Source: Cyclospora cayetanensis (taxonomy: Eukaryota; Apicomplexa; Conoidasida; Eucoccidiorida; Eimeriidae). Taken from it: a stretch of 64,000 nucleotides of DNA. Both the position numbers and the translations under genes were made by a program. The notes under the pieces were generated by a model. That model saw nothing but the letters and a program-made list of their open reading frames with translations. It ran no database searches and had not been told where the DNA came from. The DNA is taken from assembly GCF_002999335.1 (NCBI RefSeq), contig NW_020312103.1, positions 124,001 through 188,000 of the forward strand. Direction: 5' to 3'. Below are positions 34,823-47,118 of this stretch, in pieces. Each line of letters starts with the position of its first letter. Positions within the stretch are counted from its first letter, which is position 1.

Positions 34823-36734
34823 ACGTTACCATCTAAGAGGATGGCATGCTTCCTAGCTGCACACTCTGGCAGGCTTAAGTTAACTGTATTCAGGCAATTA
34901 AGCAGTCAGAGTGGCAGCCAACTAGGTAGCCACATAGTGGGCCAGTCAGCCTCACACCCAACAGCAAGCTCTTCCTGTTCAGTTGTATACATGTACAACT
35001 AGGTGCTTATTAGTATTTTTTTGCTGGCCTCAGCTCTGTCTAAATAAACAAAACCACTGTCCCATAATCGCCCAGCCAAAGTTACAGGCTCTCAGTTTCC
35101 CGACAACGTAGTTATCTAGCCAGCCGCCGTAGTTGATGCTCAAGCTATGCCAGCACACAATGCAGGCCTGAGGTTGTGGCTATTTCATGTAGGCCGTTAT
35201 CTTCCTGTCGTGGACTCGCGTTGAGCTCTTTGAGAGAAACAGTCACACTTCATCCCCCTTTAATTCGGCTACTTTCTGCTTGGAATGTTTCTGTAATGGT
35301 AATGACTGCAACAGCTCTCTGCATCCCAACACTTTGGTACGCGACCACCCCGCAGCAGGAACTCTCTCCTCTGTTGCATGTTTTTCACGTTTACATAGCC
35401 CCGTTACTGGGGGACTACAGCGCATCAGCAACCCTTGGGAGTTTCGGTGAAGCGTAGAATGAGGCCTCAGAGAAGAGACCTCCAGCTACATCATAGGCGT
35501 TTAGAGCTTTTTTCCTACTCAGAGACTACTGGACTACTGTAGGGTACTGCCCCTCTTATAGGGACTAGCAGGGCTTTCCCCCGTCCTTTGAGGATTACCA
35601 GAGTTTCTCGCATCATGTTTCTTCCACAGACGCCACCAGGGCTGTCCAGAAATCGTGGATTTCTCGGTCATCTCGACTTTGAATGTGTCCACGGGTCTAA
35701 TCTTGGGAGCGAACTGGCGTGTTTGCACACAAATCACAAGTTTGTTACCGGCAGAAAGACACTTTCCACAGCTCCCTTAAACAGTTATTTTATGCTCCTG
35801 GTTCTTCTTGGATTGCCTTTATACAGGGCTGCTAAACATCAAACAGCTTTCTTCGTGGCCGTAAGAAGGGGAGGCATCTGTTTTGAGTCTACAGTGGAAA
35901 ACCACATGTCCACTGCAGAGTGGCATAACGGATTTTTCAAATGTCTCTCCTTCTCTGGTTTCCCCGTTATTTCCCCTTAGTAGGGAAGCTCCACCATAGC
36001 ATTGAAAAAAGAGTGCATCTGCCAGTGTGTATGGGATATCTACTGGCACCTAAGGCAACGATGTGGCCATCGGCTCAAGACCCAAGGCAGAGCAGGGAAA
36101 GACCAAAGGAAGACAAGCTCTTGACACAGTAAAAAGCAGCTAAATACACAATATCGAAAGAGCTGGTTAGATGTGGCAATACTGGTGTTGTTATGATAGG
36201 ACCTGGACTGCATGGTCACTCTAGAGTAAAGCTAGGGCCAGTGGTATACTTTACGCTTGTCCAGAATAGATTTGCGCCTCCATCTGTTCCTTTAGGAATT
36301 TCTCTCATGAACAGCACAGCGATTTTCGTATCATGAATTGCGTTTGAAATTTATAGTGTATAGATGCATGCTAGCAGCTCTGGGTCCCTGGTGGCCCCTT
36401 GGGCCCTGCATGCTTTACGGACCTTGAAGGCCAAGTGCCTAGGCTGTGGGGAGGGCCCCCCGTAATTCTGAGTCACTTCTTGTCCTTTTCCCTGCCTTCT
36501 TTGCATATTCCTCCATGGAAGCTTCTGGGGTGTTGAACGCCAAGGATTTAGGGTTCAGGGATAAGGGTATACGGCCTGGGGCTCAGTGGCCTCTGGGAAG
36601 GAGGCCATGTCCTCTAGCTACTGCTTACGGATTCGCTCCTGGCTGCTCTCCCTGTTGGGCTCGGGATTCAGCAAGTGAAAAAGGCAGTATCGGTGAGGAA
36701 TCAAGTGCTCGGGGGATATATTATTGGTAGGGGC
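34823..36734. other. Divergent intergenic region between the phosphodiesterase fusion and UTP13
   Basis: Both genes start outward from here, so it should hold both promoters. I see no coding feature and no element I can name. Near 36546-36570 there is a short TTTAGGGTTCAGGGATAAGGG-like tract, reminiscent of but not equal to telomere repeats. Confidence 0.5.
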
Positions 36735-39700
36735 ATGGCGCAGTTATCGGAAACGTGGCAGCAGAAGCAGCTGCTGCAGTCCTTCTGCAGCCAAGCTGCA
36801 TCTGCTACCGTGCTGCGCCTCAGCAGGGCCTGTGCAGTGGCCGGAACAGCAAATGCACTAGAATATCTGGACGTATTGTTGTCGCTGTACGGTGACTCTC
36901 TGTGCTGCACTTTGTTACCGGACTCTGCATCAGCAGCAGCAGCAGCACATGAACGGTCAGTAGGGACACCACGTGAAGATGCCCGCACCACAAGTAATCT
37001 TAGTGGGGGCTCTGCAACTGGCTTCGCCCTACCCTCATATTTGGAGAGATCTTTCTGGGGGCCTTTAAAATTGACGGACGAGTCTGTCGATGAGGGAGTC
37101 GCCGCTTTTGCTGCATGTACACTTCAATACGCGACGTATGAAGAAAGGGATACAGAGGAACGAACAGAGTCAGAGGCATGCACGGATAAAGATACGAGAG
37201 TTGAAGGAGCTGCAAGCCGAAGGACACAGGGAGACCAAGGGCTGATTTTGACTTACGGAGCAAGTGGACTTGTGCGGTTGATGCTGCTCACCCTGCAAGA
37301 GACGCAAAAGCAGACAGAGCAAGAACACTTGAAGGACTCTGCACTGCGGACTGGGGCTCATAGGCTTGGCGGTGGTAACATCCGGAGAAGCGATGTCAGC
37401 AACCAGCCATGGGCTAAGATGCAACTCCTGCAGAAGTGGAAGGTGCGCATGAGATGCAAAAATGCTTGTTCTGCACTGTTTCAGTTTTCGACACCGCTCC
37501 TTTCGTACCTGATGCTTCAGGCTTGTTCCGTATAGTTTGTGTATGCAATGCAGGGTACCTCGAGTGTTGCACGCGTCGCCTCAATTTCCGAGCCCTTGAC
37601 GGTTTTCACTTCAGCTACTGCTGCAGCTGCCGTGGCACCACCAGGGCTGGCAGCATCAGCGTCAGAGACGGTAGCAACTGTTCGTCTTGCTGCCGTTGGC
37701 TGCGTCGGGGGAGAAGTAGAGGTGGTGCTCCTGCAGCAGACAGTAGCAACTCCCTGCTGCTCTCTGAAGCATCCTGCTGGCGTCACTGTACTTAAGTAAG
37801 TCGCCGCATGCTACAGTGTCTGCTGATCAGCTGCTTTTGCTTTTTGAATAGTGTGGGTGTTTGCACTTTGCTGTTTGTTGCCTCTTAGATTCCATCCATC
37901 TCGAGCACTGCTGGCGGCCGGTACCGCCGACGGCTTGGTGCGGGTATACGATCTATCATTTGCGGCAGCTGCAACCATAGCAGCAGGAACGCCTGCAGCG
38001 GCAGAACACGTGCCGTTCGTAACCCTGAAGGACCATGTCAACAGTATAAGTGCACTTACGTTCCTTCCAGCGGTTGCCGCCGCTGCGCTGCAGCAGCCAA
38101 AACAGCTACGGAAATATGCATTATCATCGGCAACAACGCGTTTTTTAGATGTGTTGGTGTCTGCGGGGACGGATGCTTTGATCAATGCATGGTGCTTAAA
38201 GATCCTACCGCACACTGCAGGGCTGTTGCTCATGCCACAGCAGTTTGATCGGCAGCACACGTTGCAGCAGCTTCGGAAGAGCGCCGTGCGGCTGCAGAAG
38301 GGATTGCAGCAGAAGAAGCAGCAAAAGGGCTCAGAGCAGGAGCAGCACGAGTATCTTCTGTTGATGCAGCTGCCAACAGTTGAGGTAGTCACAGCAATGA
38401 CGGTTGACTTTGCAGCGGAGGAGCCACTTTTGCTTTCCGGAGGATCCGAAGGCCTTGTCAAGCTTTGGGACCTCAAGCAAAAGAAAGTCCTTAAGGTATT
38501 TTAAGGGGCCCTACGGCTTCACAACCGGAATTCAGTCATCCTAAGAATCTGCTGGTGCTTGTGTAGCTGCAGAGGAGTGGCGTTGATAGCGGATCCGTCC
38601 CTTGTCGCCGCTGCTGCACATACTGTTGTTTTCATTGCTTCTACTTGCACAGGTACTAAAAACAGTGGCAGCGCTTTCAGGGGGAGCCACGGGAAGGCCG
38701 GAAAGAGACGATGATCTGGGCGCCTTCATTCGGACTCTGCTGCTGCTGCCCACAAGCAGCAGTTACAGTGACCGCTTGAAGAGATTTTTCACATTGTTAG
38801 TTGCACAGGACTCCGGACTAATATCTGTGGTTTCCCCGCTGCCGAAGTTGGCGAATTTGTGTCATGTTAAGACCCTTTGTGCAGCAGAGAGTGGAGTACC
38901 AAGGGCGACTACAACAGTCAAGAAGTCTCGGGGAAGCCAAGTCCACATGGGCCTTCCAAACACCTTTGAGGATCTACCTGAGATGATATGTTTGCTCGGA
39001 CGCCTTGATGGCCTTTTCGCCTGCCGATGGGTTCCTCAACCTCCAGAGGAGTGCCGGTGTTCCTATTGCTGCTGCAGTTTGAGGAGGAATGAACGCTATG
39101 CATCAGGTGATATATATCAAGAAGCTCAGGGCAAATACTGCTAGATGCATCAGGACAGGTACACAGGCAAGGCTAAAGTTTCAAAGCTGAGGATATGCTC
39201 AGGTGCGGCGTGTGTTTGCAGGCTACTACCCGTCAACTCTGTTGGCACTAACAGGCGACCCATGCGGCTGGCTGATTGATTTGGGGTCTGGGAGCTTAGG
39301 GAGCAAACCCCTAGGGTTTCCAGCTTCAGGGTTTACGAAACAGGGCCAAACGGAGGCCTTTGGACATCAGGGAGCCGTCTCTTGCTGCGATATCTCGAAG
39401 AGAGGTCAGCTTCAGCTGCTGCTTTTGCTGCAAATGAGTTGCTACCGTATCGAAGCCCCTACAGTGTGCGTTGGTCCTGGCGCCGGTGCTGTCAGCACTG
39501 CTGCTTTTACAGATTAGATGTTGCTAATCATGGGTGTAATTGCTGAAGCAATTTGCTGTGTTTTGTACCACTCTATTAGCCGCCTACGGTTGTGTCCTAC
39601 TTCAAAGACATTTCTTCTTCCCTGTCTTCCCCCCCGTTATTTCTGTGTCAACGGCTTGCGGACCTTCTCGTTTGTAGGTTGCTGGGTGCTGACTGGGAGC

Positions 39701-42700
39701 CGCGACGGTGCCCTTTGCCTCTGGCAGACCGCCTCGGGTCACCTCGTTGCCAAACTTGAGGGAGCCCATGAGGGGTGCATCACTGCCGTCGCCTTCCAAC
39801 GCAAAAATTGGTGCGGATGAATTTGTTGGTCGTGCTACTGCAGCTACTCGTTGTACTGGGCACATATCTAATGTTGCGTGCTGGTCGTTATGCTCTCAAT
39901 GCTTTGATTTTCTCCTTGACACTTTTCTGGTTGCTGTTTATGGCGCCGGTCGTCCGCTTTGAGTTGATGCAATCTCCCTATGCGTTATCGATCATAGCAG
40001 CCTTTCTGGGTGCCTGCTTGTTTCACAACATCTGCTCGTACTTAATAGCCACACCTTTAGGTAAGTGCTCTGGTCTGTAAGTACTTTTGCAATTGCCACA
40101 GTCATTGGTGTGTTTCTCCTGTTTTGTTGCTTCTTTGTGCCTCTAGGGCTAAAGCGAGTCAGCTCCTGCAACGACCTCCACAAAATCAGGCGCAAGAGGA
40201 TAACAGGGTGCTTGAGTGTATGTGTGATTGCCGGGGCATTTCGCCCTCTGAACCCCATGCCCTGTTGTTCGTTTCTTGCTGCGAGAAAAACAGCCTCAAA
40301 TTGTGGCGAGTCCGCATTCCTCAAGGCATCTTCGCCATTCCCCACTTACAAAACCAAACAGATGCTGAAGCAGAGGATGGAGTGGAAGCAGCAGCAGGGA
40401 GAGGTCGAGCCAATGGGGCACGTGATGACTCAAGGGGACCTACAGGGGGGCTTCCGCTGACCGAGATGGAGTGCCTTGCGACCGTCGTTGCCCACAGCAG
40501 AGAAATCAACGACATCAAATTCGCACCAAACGATAGCGTAAATCCAAGCCATCTGCCCAACAGCTCAAATCCTAGTAGTGACTGCTGGGAAGCCCTCTTT
40601 CGCATTGTGCCCTCGACGCGCCCTGGAGTTGTATATGCTGTAGTCTTTTCTGCCTATTTGCCTGGGGTGTATGCACAGCTGGTGGCCACGGCGAGTACGG
40701 ACAAGACTTGTCGCCTGCTTTCTGTGCCTTCACTCGCACCTGCGGGTGAACTGCGGGGTCACAGGAGAGCTGTGCAGGAGTTTCAGTTTGCGGAGCGAGA
40801 AAGAGTCGCGGCCACCGCCTCCCTGGATGGCACCATTAGATTATGGAATCTCAGCTCTTTTACATGCATCAAGACCCTACAGGTCAGCCAAACCAAGCAG
40901 TAGGATTAAAGAAAGCTTCAGCAACTGATTGATCTCGCATCGTTCTCCAGTTAAGCGCACATGGACATACGTTCATCGCCTTCTCATTCAAGATAGATGT
41001 GCATACTTTTTCATCCCGCGTCCGCTGCTGCAATCGCTGCTGTTGCTGCTTCAGGGAGATGTGGCGTTCCTCTGTGTGCGCTTTTTATCCCTGGATACGC
41101 AAGTTCTCGCCTTTGCTGCCGACGGCTCCGCACGGCTTTTCAACTGCCGTACCGCGGATTGTGTAGCTGCTCTGCCCCCTGTGCACACAGACAAGGTAGC
41201 GTTTTTCGTTAAATATAGCGGACCAGCAAACAGAAAAATCCGTCTTCTGGCTGTCAAGCCGACCAGAGAGCTTGTTAGGTGTACCAGCAGTAGTTCCTGT
41301 CTGCTTATGTGCTGGGTGGCTAGTATGCATTAGCTTTAGTAGCAAACCTTGCTGCCTTTAAGCTGCAGAGACAATTTTGCCACAGCGGGGGCACCGCTAC
41401 ATTCCCCCTCATGATTTTTGATTAGTCGATCTCTACTCATCTGTGTGCGCACATGTGCATAAACCTATGTGCGCAAAGGTTTGTGTATGTATGTGTAAAT
41501 GCATAAGGAAGTACCTGTAAATGTGGCTATCCACTCAATGTTCTGCTGCCGTGTTTGTGAGATTGTATCACTTTCTGAGTACGCATTCATTCAGTGCACA
41601 TTCGTTCCGTGGACCAATATTGTGTATAAAACTATGCGTAGTCCATAGGTATTTGTGTGTCCTCTAGGTATGGGCACTCGACTTATGGGGCGCTGCCGCT
41701 GTCTCGGGAGGCGCGGACGGCCGCCTCTGCGTTTGGCGGGACGTCACCGCCGAAACGAAGGCTGCACAAAAGGTACTTGTAGAGCTGGGTAATAGGGAAC
41801 AAGAGAACACAGCACGGAGAAAAAACTTGGGTTTGATTAATGAACATTATGGCTCAGGGCCTATGGACTAGGTCAAAACAGAGCTGCCCGATATGTGGGC
41901 TGCTAGCAACTGGCTAATGAGTAAGCCAGCGATCTGGGTATTTACTGGGAGGCAGGCATATCGAAAATGGAGATGCTGCTTGTGTGTAGCAATGTGTCAT
42001 TCGCTGCAGTTGCATTCATTGGAGGAGCAGCAACAACTTGCTGCTGCACAGAGAATGGAGGCTGAGGGGCGGAGCGAAGAGGTTGTGGATCTGCTGTTGC
42101 AGCTGAGAAAGAAGTTTGGCCTGGCTGCCTTTGTACAAAGGCGGATTGTGCATTCTCTTGCACAATCTCTCAATAGAGCAAACCCTGCTGCGCTCATGCG
42201 CACAGGAGACGCTTCATCACTTTTCCTGCTGCTACCAGCACACCTGAGGCACCCGCAGTTGCAGCGGCAGCTAGAGCAGCAGCTACGGTTGCAGCTGCAG
42301 CAACAGCAGCCTTCAGAGCGGATCACACAGGGAGACACTGATTGGGCACTTTTGGTTGGGGCGCTTGGCCATGAAGAGGCCAGAACTCTTCTAGGCTTTG
42401 TCGCTGAGTGGACAGCGGAGCCAGCAATGGCAGCAGCAGCCCATGGGCTACTGAATCTACTGCTGCGGAGGCGGCGAACTGAATATCTCTTTGGCGGCAG
42501 TACCAGCTACGGCAAGCAAGAGGATGCAGGCGCAGATGCTTCTTGGATCCGAGACAGGCATTCGACAGTGGGGAACAAGCCGGCAGGGCAGGTCCTCAGG
42601 GCCTTGGAGCTCTGCTCACAGAGACAGGAGCGCCGTGTGGCAGCGCTCTTGCAAAAGTCGTTCCTCCTAGACCTCCTGCTTCCCGGGGCTGCTGCGGTGC

Positions 42701-42924
42701 AAGAAGAACTACATCAACTGTTGTTCCCGCTGCAGCAGCATGAACCGGTGGGTAAGAGGAAAGTGCCATTCAGCATCAAGATGGCAGGAAAGAAGAGGCA
42801 AAAGGTCCTGCAGGACCAGCAGCTGCAGCATCTGCAGGAACAGCCGTTTGTCCTCAGTGCTGAGGCTTTGCAGCCACACTTCGGCACCGAGTTCACGGAG
42901 CGCTGCCTCTATGGGGAAACGTGA
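36735..42924 (+). CDS. UTP13: U3 snoRNP WD40 protein UTP13 (TBL3 homologue)
   Basis: UTP13 is part of the UTP-B complex of the small-subunit processome, acting in nucleolar 18S rRNA maturation. Ten phase-consistent exons: 36735-37442, 37554-37795, 37889-38495, 38653-39106, 39222-39404, 39678-39810, 40147-40882, 41055-41195, 41668-41772 and 42010-42924, giving 1407 residues, much longer than the usual 800-900. WD40 blades include GVTVLKFHPSRALLAAGTAD with VRVYDL, GGSEGLVKLWDL, LTGSRDGALCLW, AHSREINDIKFAPND, ATASTDKTCRLL, ATASLDGTIRLWNL and SGGADGRLCVWRD. The last exon (residues about 1104-1407) is the helical Utp13 C-terminal domain, with LLGFVAEWTAEPAMAAAAHG and RRVAALLQKSFLLDLLL aligning with TBL3. 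Extra length comes from Gln/Ala-rich insertions between blades. The ATG at 36735 is the first in frame. Confidence 0.85.
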
Positions 42925-45111
42925 AATCCTTACTCTTGGTTTGTGTCCTGGTGCAGCTGTGTATATATAACCGTGCCAATAGACTGCACTGTATGTCCGC
43001 ACTAGTCTAAGCATGCTTCCTTTTGTATCCGCTGCCACTTTCTTTGTGTGCTGTTTTATGTTGCATTTTTCCAGCCACTTGATGTGTCTCTCTTCATGTG
43101 GCTCGACTGTTGCGCATCGGGCTGGGCATGCATTTGCCAAGCATTTGTTGGACTTGTGTAATTTCATAGTTGATGTGATTTCAAGGGGAAAGACAGAAAT
43201 GCGCGCCGTTGCAGACACGTGCACATATAGAATGACACAAACGCAGAAACACAGGAATTGAAAAGGCCAAGCTGGGAGACATTGCGCACAACACAACGAT
43301 AGAGCCCCGCGCACTGAAAGATAAAAGGCTGTAGAAGATGCTGTGCAGATAACCGAAATTGGATCTGTATACTACGTTCGTGTTGCCATGGACCTCTTAC
43401 TGTAAGCATGCATCGGCTGTTATCTGTGGCTTCTCTTTCCCTGGCTCGCTGCCTGTGTGTTTGGAATTTTGAATAGCTTCTGTCTTCTCATTCGGTTTAG
43501 ATTTGCGTCTACTTCCATATTTCTCTAGGCTCCCGCTGGGCCCAATTTGTGCCGCTCTCCTCCATTTGAAAATGTTCACTGAGAGTCTGGAGCAAACGGG
43601 AATGCAAGCACCGAAGAGAGCGTGGGAGGGGCGCAGAAAAACCCTAAAACGCGTGAAGCAGCGGATGGCTAAGGTCATACCTGCATCAACTAAGAGGAGA
43701 AAAAAGCCGGAAAGGTACAGCAAGAGGCAGGAATATAGAGGTACACAGGGAGACAGAAAACGAGACAGCAGGAGTACACAAAGACAGAAAGCCGGGTCTC
43801 AAGGTTTTACAGGACATATACGCCGTTTCAACTGCCGATGAGTACGGTACTTGCAAAACTCGAGGAGAAACAGTCGAAGTCCTAGGTCGCCGGGTATGGC
43901 TTAGTCGAAGTGGGTCTTCAGAAGGATTGATCAAGGGCATGTGAGAATGTTCATGAGTCGGAGCTAAAAATTCATGTTTACGTAAGCCGAGTCTCTATGC
44001 CTGTCTCACGGAAGAGAACTAGGTGTAAGAAGGAGCTACATCCCCTGCAGGCCGTAGAAACCGTTGGTATCCTCGCTACCTAGAGGCTGTGCCAGTCTTC
44101 ATGCATTTAGAGCTCCAGGAACTTCGGCCTAGTGCCAAGTAAAGCCATCGTTTGCTTCAGGGATATGTGAGGGTAAGTGTGACACTTTGAAAGTTTCTGG
44201 GAAGGCGCCCTTGAGAGAAGAGCTAATAAACGTTAAGCCGCACCTAAAAGGTTTCTACGGAGACATGCAGCCGAAGGATTTATGCGAGCAGCGTGTCCCC
44301 TTTAAGCTGTCCGACTCAAATGTCAGGAGCCACTTAGAATTGCCCTATATGTACGCTTACAGATATAGCTGCATTACCTGTATCAATATTGGGAAGTCTC
44401 CTACCGTGGTCTCATGACTCTCAATATACTCGGTGGCAAAGGGGACTAAAGCGGCACCTCCATCCTACCCATCGACAAGCTAGACCTGACTGTCCTGCAT
44501 GGCAATAGCAGCAAGTCTTTACTTTTAGCAGAAATGAAGTACATGATGCTGGGTAGGTCCAGCGTCAGGCATAAGCACTGGCAATCAAGGCAAGGTATAT
44601 TTGAAATTATACAGTGCCATTCTGCATTGGGCGCAACGGAAGGTCCAATGCTGCACCTAAAGTGTGTGTGGCTTCCTGGAGACTCAGTGTTTGCGCTTTG
44701 TTTTCTGGATTGTGTGGTGCCATAAAGCTTAGCACAAACGCTTACTGGTGTAAACCCCCTTACATGCACTAGACTAGATCAGTTCCTTTTTCCCCCCGTA
44801 TCCTCCAAATTCCAATTTGAGTGCAATTCGGACAAGTCGAGGCTCCAGCCCATCGCCAAATATGTACGATGCATGGGACGCTTCATAATCTCAATTTAAA
44901 CCGGAAGACATTTAGTTGCCTTAGGAATAGGTAGCATTACGTTCTACATACAATAATTACGCAATAAAAGTGGCCCGCTGTTTGCAAAGCCTCTAGCAGT
45001 CGGTGCAAATACACTGCATTCTTAATGTGAATAACTGAAGAACCATATGCAATTGGGCGTGATGGCGCACACGTGCACAAAGTGGCACAGGACAAAACAC
45101 ATGTCATACAA
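42925..45111. other. Convergent intergenic region, no supported gene
   Basis: It lies between the 3' ends of UTP13 (+) and the secreted protein (-). A plus-strand open stretch at 43530-43700 is Lys/Arg-rich (WEGRRKTLKRVKQRMAK) but has no start or neighbours in phase. Confidence 0.5.
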
Positions 45112-47118
45112 TCATTGTGCACCTTGATGACCATCATCCTGAAGCGAACCACCAGTGGCACCTGTGGGCGACACACCGGAGAGCGAACTTTGGACAGAGC
45201 CAACAGCGCCTTCTTCTGAGGTAGGGGGTGATGGTGCGGCCCCTGACAATAGTGGCACTGCAAACGCGGGTCCAGAGAAGAGACCCTGAAGAGATGTCCC
45301 TTGAATTTGTGTGGCTGCCTCTGATTGTGGTGGCATTCCAAGCGCGTGTCCACGGAAGGGACCCCGAAGAGGTGCCCCTCCAGCTTCTGTGTCTGCCTCT
45401 GACGGTAGTGGCGTTCCAAGCGGAGCCCCAAAGAAGGGCCCTCGCGGATGTAGATCTGCAGATAACGATGACAGGCCAAGGGACGTTTGACTGTGGTCAG
45501 GGTGTGGGGCATGAGGTAACTGACTGCCCAGGGAACCCAGCAGTGAACTGGGTGCCTGTAAAGAAGTACCAGAGCTGGATGACGTTGGAAGGGCCACCTG
45601 ACCGACAGAAACTGGGTAAGAAGGTGAGGAAGTGGGAGGGGGAGCAGGATGCATGGAAGTAGTGGTTCCTAGTGACATTCCAGCTAGTAGATCAAGAGTC
45701 GACCCATCACCAGTGTGATGATGTGCTTGGCTGTCGGGGACGGGTGCAGAAGGTGTCGGGGCACTTGAGTCGCCCAGCAGAGTTGACAACAGTGGTCCCT
45801 GTGCACCACCTGGGGTTGACGAAGTGGAATCCAGGGTTCCCCCTCCAGCCTGCGTTGTTTGGTCAGCAGCCGCTCCATCTTGGAGGGAAAGGGTTTGCAC
45901 AGGCTGAGACCCCGGCAGGAGGCCAGACTGGAGGGCACCTTCTGCAGCCTTATGCACGTCCAGTAAAAAGGGGGTCAGAATTTCATTGATCGTCTGGTAT
46001 TCTTCTTCCAGTGTGCGACGAACCAGCTCCACCTTGGCGGCTCCTGGTGGATGAAATATACACGAATAACTTGCTTGATTCTGCAATTCTACTATCAAAC
46101 CTCGCAATCTGGGGCCAGAAATAATTTGCTGCTTCCGGGCATGGCGCGCCATGGCAACCGCCTCGATAACGGCTTCTACAAGGTCACCTGGGATCACAAC
46201 ATCGTGTTTCAACACAGATTGAAGAACTTCAAGAGCAGCTGTACATGTGCTGATCGCCACTTCGGCTAAGCGCACCTCTGCGAGCAGCTTGGCCTCACGT
46301 TCTTCTTCACTTATTGGGTCCATCACCGGAGAAAACCGACGCATACATCTGAAAAACTTTTTGAACCTGCGTAATGCTGCTTGACGAAACCTGGTAACGC
46401 GTCTCCGGCCCCCATGGCCAATGCATTTCGCTGAATATTTTTTCATCTTAGAAAGTGATTCTTTCCGCAGTCCTTCAAGGGAGGGGGAAGAATAGGCAGA
46501 TAATACCGTGAGCTCCTGTGCGCTTAAGGCCATCATCAGCAATGAGAGTCTCATATGAGCATCGGTAGGTAGTAAAGGCCCAACATCATCGCAAAGATCC
46601 AGCAGTCGATGCAGGCTTCCGAAGATCAAAGAAACTCTGGCTTTCTCTGGATCTCCATCAGCATTTTCATTTTGCCCTGAATCACCATCCGGAGCCGCAC
46701 ATGCTCCGTGAAGCCCCTGATCATCTCCCCCATCAGCTAGAGACCTTCGATGCTCTCGAAACGCTTGCGTGTTCATACATGCTCGTGCGCACTGCAATAC
46801 AAGAAAAACCGTTGCCATCAGAGCCAGGAGGGCTAAGGCCTTAATGGAAAGCGAAATGCCAAAAAAGCCTTTCCTTGCCCGTTTAGACAACGCATTTGTG
46901 CCAAGCGGATTCCTGCCCAGGCTCAACGCATCAAAACTGAATGCCTGGAGCCCTGAACCTCCAGTGTGGCTGTGCTGAGGAAGAGGCGTACCTTGGCCTA
47001 AAGGCACCCCTAGGGACTCTATGTGGAGGTGTGAGGCTGCTCTGCATTCCCAGATTGCGCAGAGTAGCATGCATGCTAGAACTGTAGTCGTCCATAAGCT
47101 AACCTTTAAGCACATCAT
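45112..47118 (-). CDS. Single-exon secreted/membrane protein with Ser/Pro/Gly-rich tail and 26-residue repeats
   Basis: 668 residues without an intron, in contrast to the heavily spliced neighbours. It starts MMCLKVSLWTTTVLACMLLC, a clear signal peptide (cleavage near residue 27, ECRA). A second hydrophobic helix SIKALALLALMATVFLVLQC (91-110) follows a basic stretch (SKRARKG). The middle (about 150-400) is helical, with RRRVTRFRQAALRRFKKFFR and Leu/Ala-rich helices such as VAISTCTAALEVLQSVL. Residues 400-560 are Ser/Pro/Thr-rich. Residues 560-637 are three 26-residue repeats. Single-exon genes with signal peptide plus membrane helix form lineage-specific families in coccidia; a secretory, parasitophorous or surface role is inference. 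No domain is recognised. A second ATG lies 3 nt inside. Confidence 0.8.
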   Translation of the reverse strand: MMCLKVSLWTTTVLACMLLCAIWECRAASHLHIESLGVPLGQGTPLPQHSHTGGSGLQAFSFDALSLGRNPLGTNALSKRARKGFFGISLSIKALALLALMATVFLVLQCARACMNTQAFREHRRSLADGGDDQGLHGACAAPDGDSGQNENADGDPEKARVSLIFGSLHRLLDLCDDVGPLLPTDAHMRLSLLMMALSAQELTVLSAYSSPSLEGLRKESLSKMKKYSAKCIGHGGRRRVTRFRQAALRRFKKFFRCMRRFSPVMDPISEEEREAKLLAEVRLAEVAISTCTAALEVLQSVLKHDVVIPGDLVEAVIEAVAMARHARKQQIISGPRLRGLIVELQNQASYSCIFHPPGAAKVELVRRTLEEEYQTINEILTPFLLDVHKAAEGALQSGLLPGSQPVQTLSLQDGAAADQTTQAGGGTLDSTSSTPGGAQGPLLSTLLGDSSAPTPSAPVPDSQAHHHTGDGSTLDLLAGMSLGTTTSMHPAPPPTSSPSYPVSVGQVALPTSSSSGTSLQAPSSLLGSLGSQLPHAPHPDHSQTSLGLSSLSADLHPRGPFFGAPLGTPLPSEADTEAGGAPLRGPFRGHALGMPPQSEAATQIQGTSLQGLFSGPAFAVPLLSGAAPSPPTSEEGAVGSVQSSLSGVSPTGATGGSLQDDGHQGAQ
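45208..45441 (-). repeat. Three tandem 78-bp coding repeats
   Basis: The units begin GPFFGAPLGTPLPSEADTE, GPFRGHALGMPPQSEAATQ and GLFSGPAFAVPLLSGAAPS. They diverge in sequence but keep a 26-residue period, Pro-Leu/Ser-Glu-Ala cores and no frameshift, which supports selection on the protein. Confidence 0.75.

Noticed and set aside
36546..36570. TTTAGGG-like tract suggesting interstitial telomere repeats
   Set aside because: Units are irregular and few; chance is as likely.
37811..38476. 221-codon minus-strand Ser/Cys-rich ORF
   Set aside because: Antisense shadow of a UTP13 exon that is confirmed by phase and WD40 motifs.
42709..43314. 201-codon minus-strand ORF
   Set aside because: It is antisense to the last UTP13 exon and its composition reflects the CAG/CTG-rich coding strand.
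43503..43841. Lys/Arg-rich plus-strand ORF after UTP13
   Set aside because: No start context, no partner exons and no recognisable domain.
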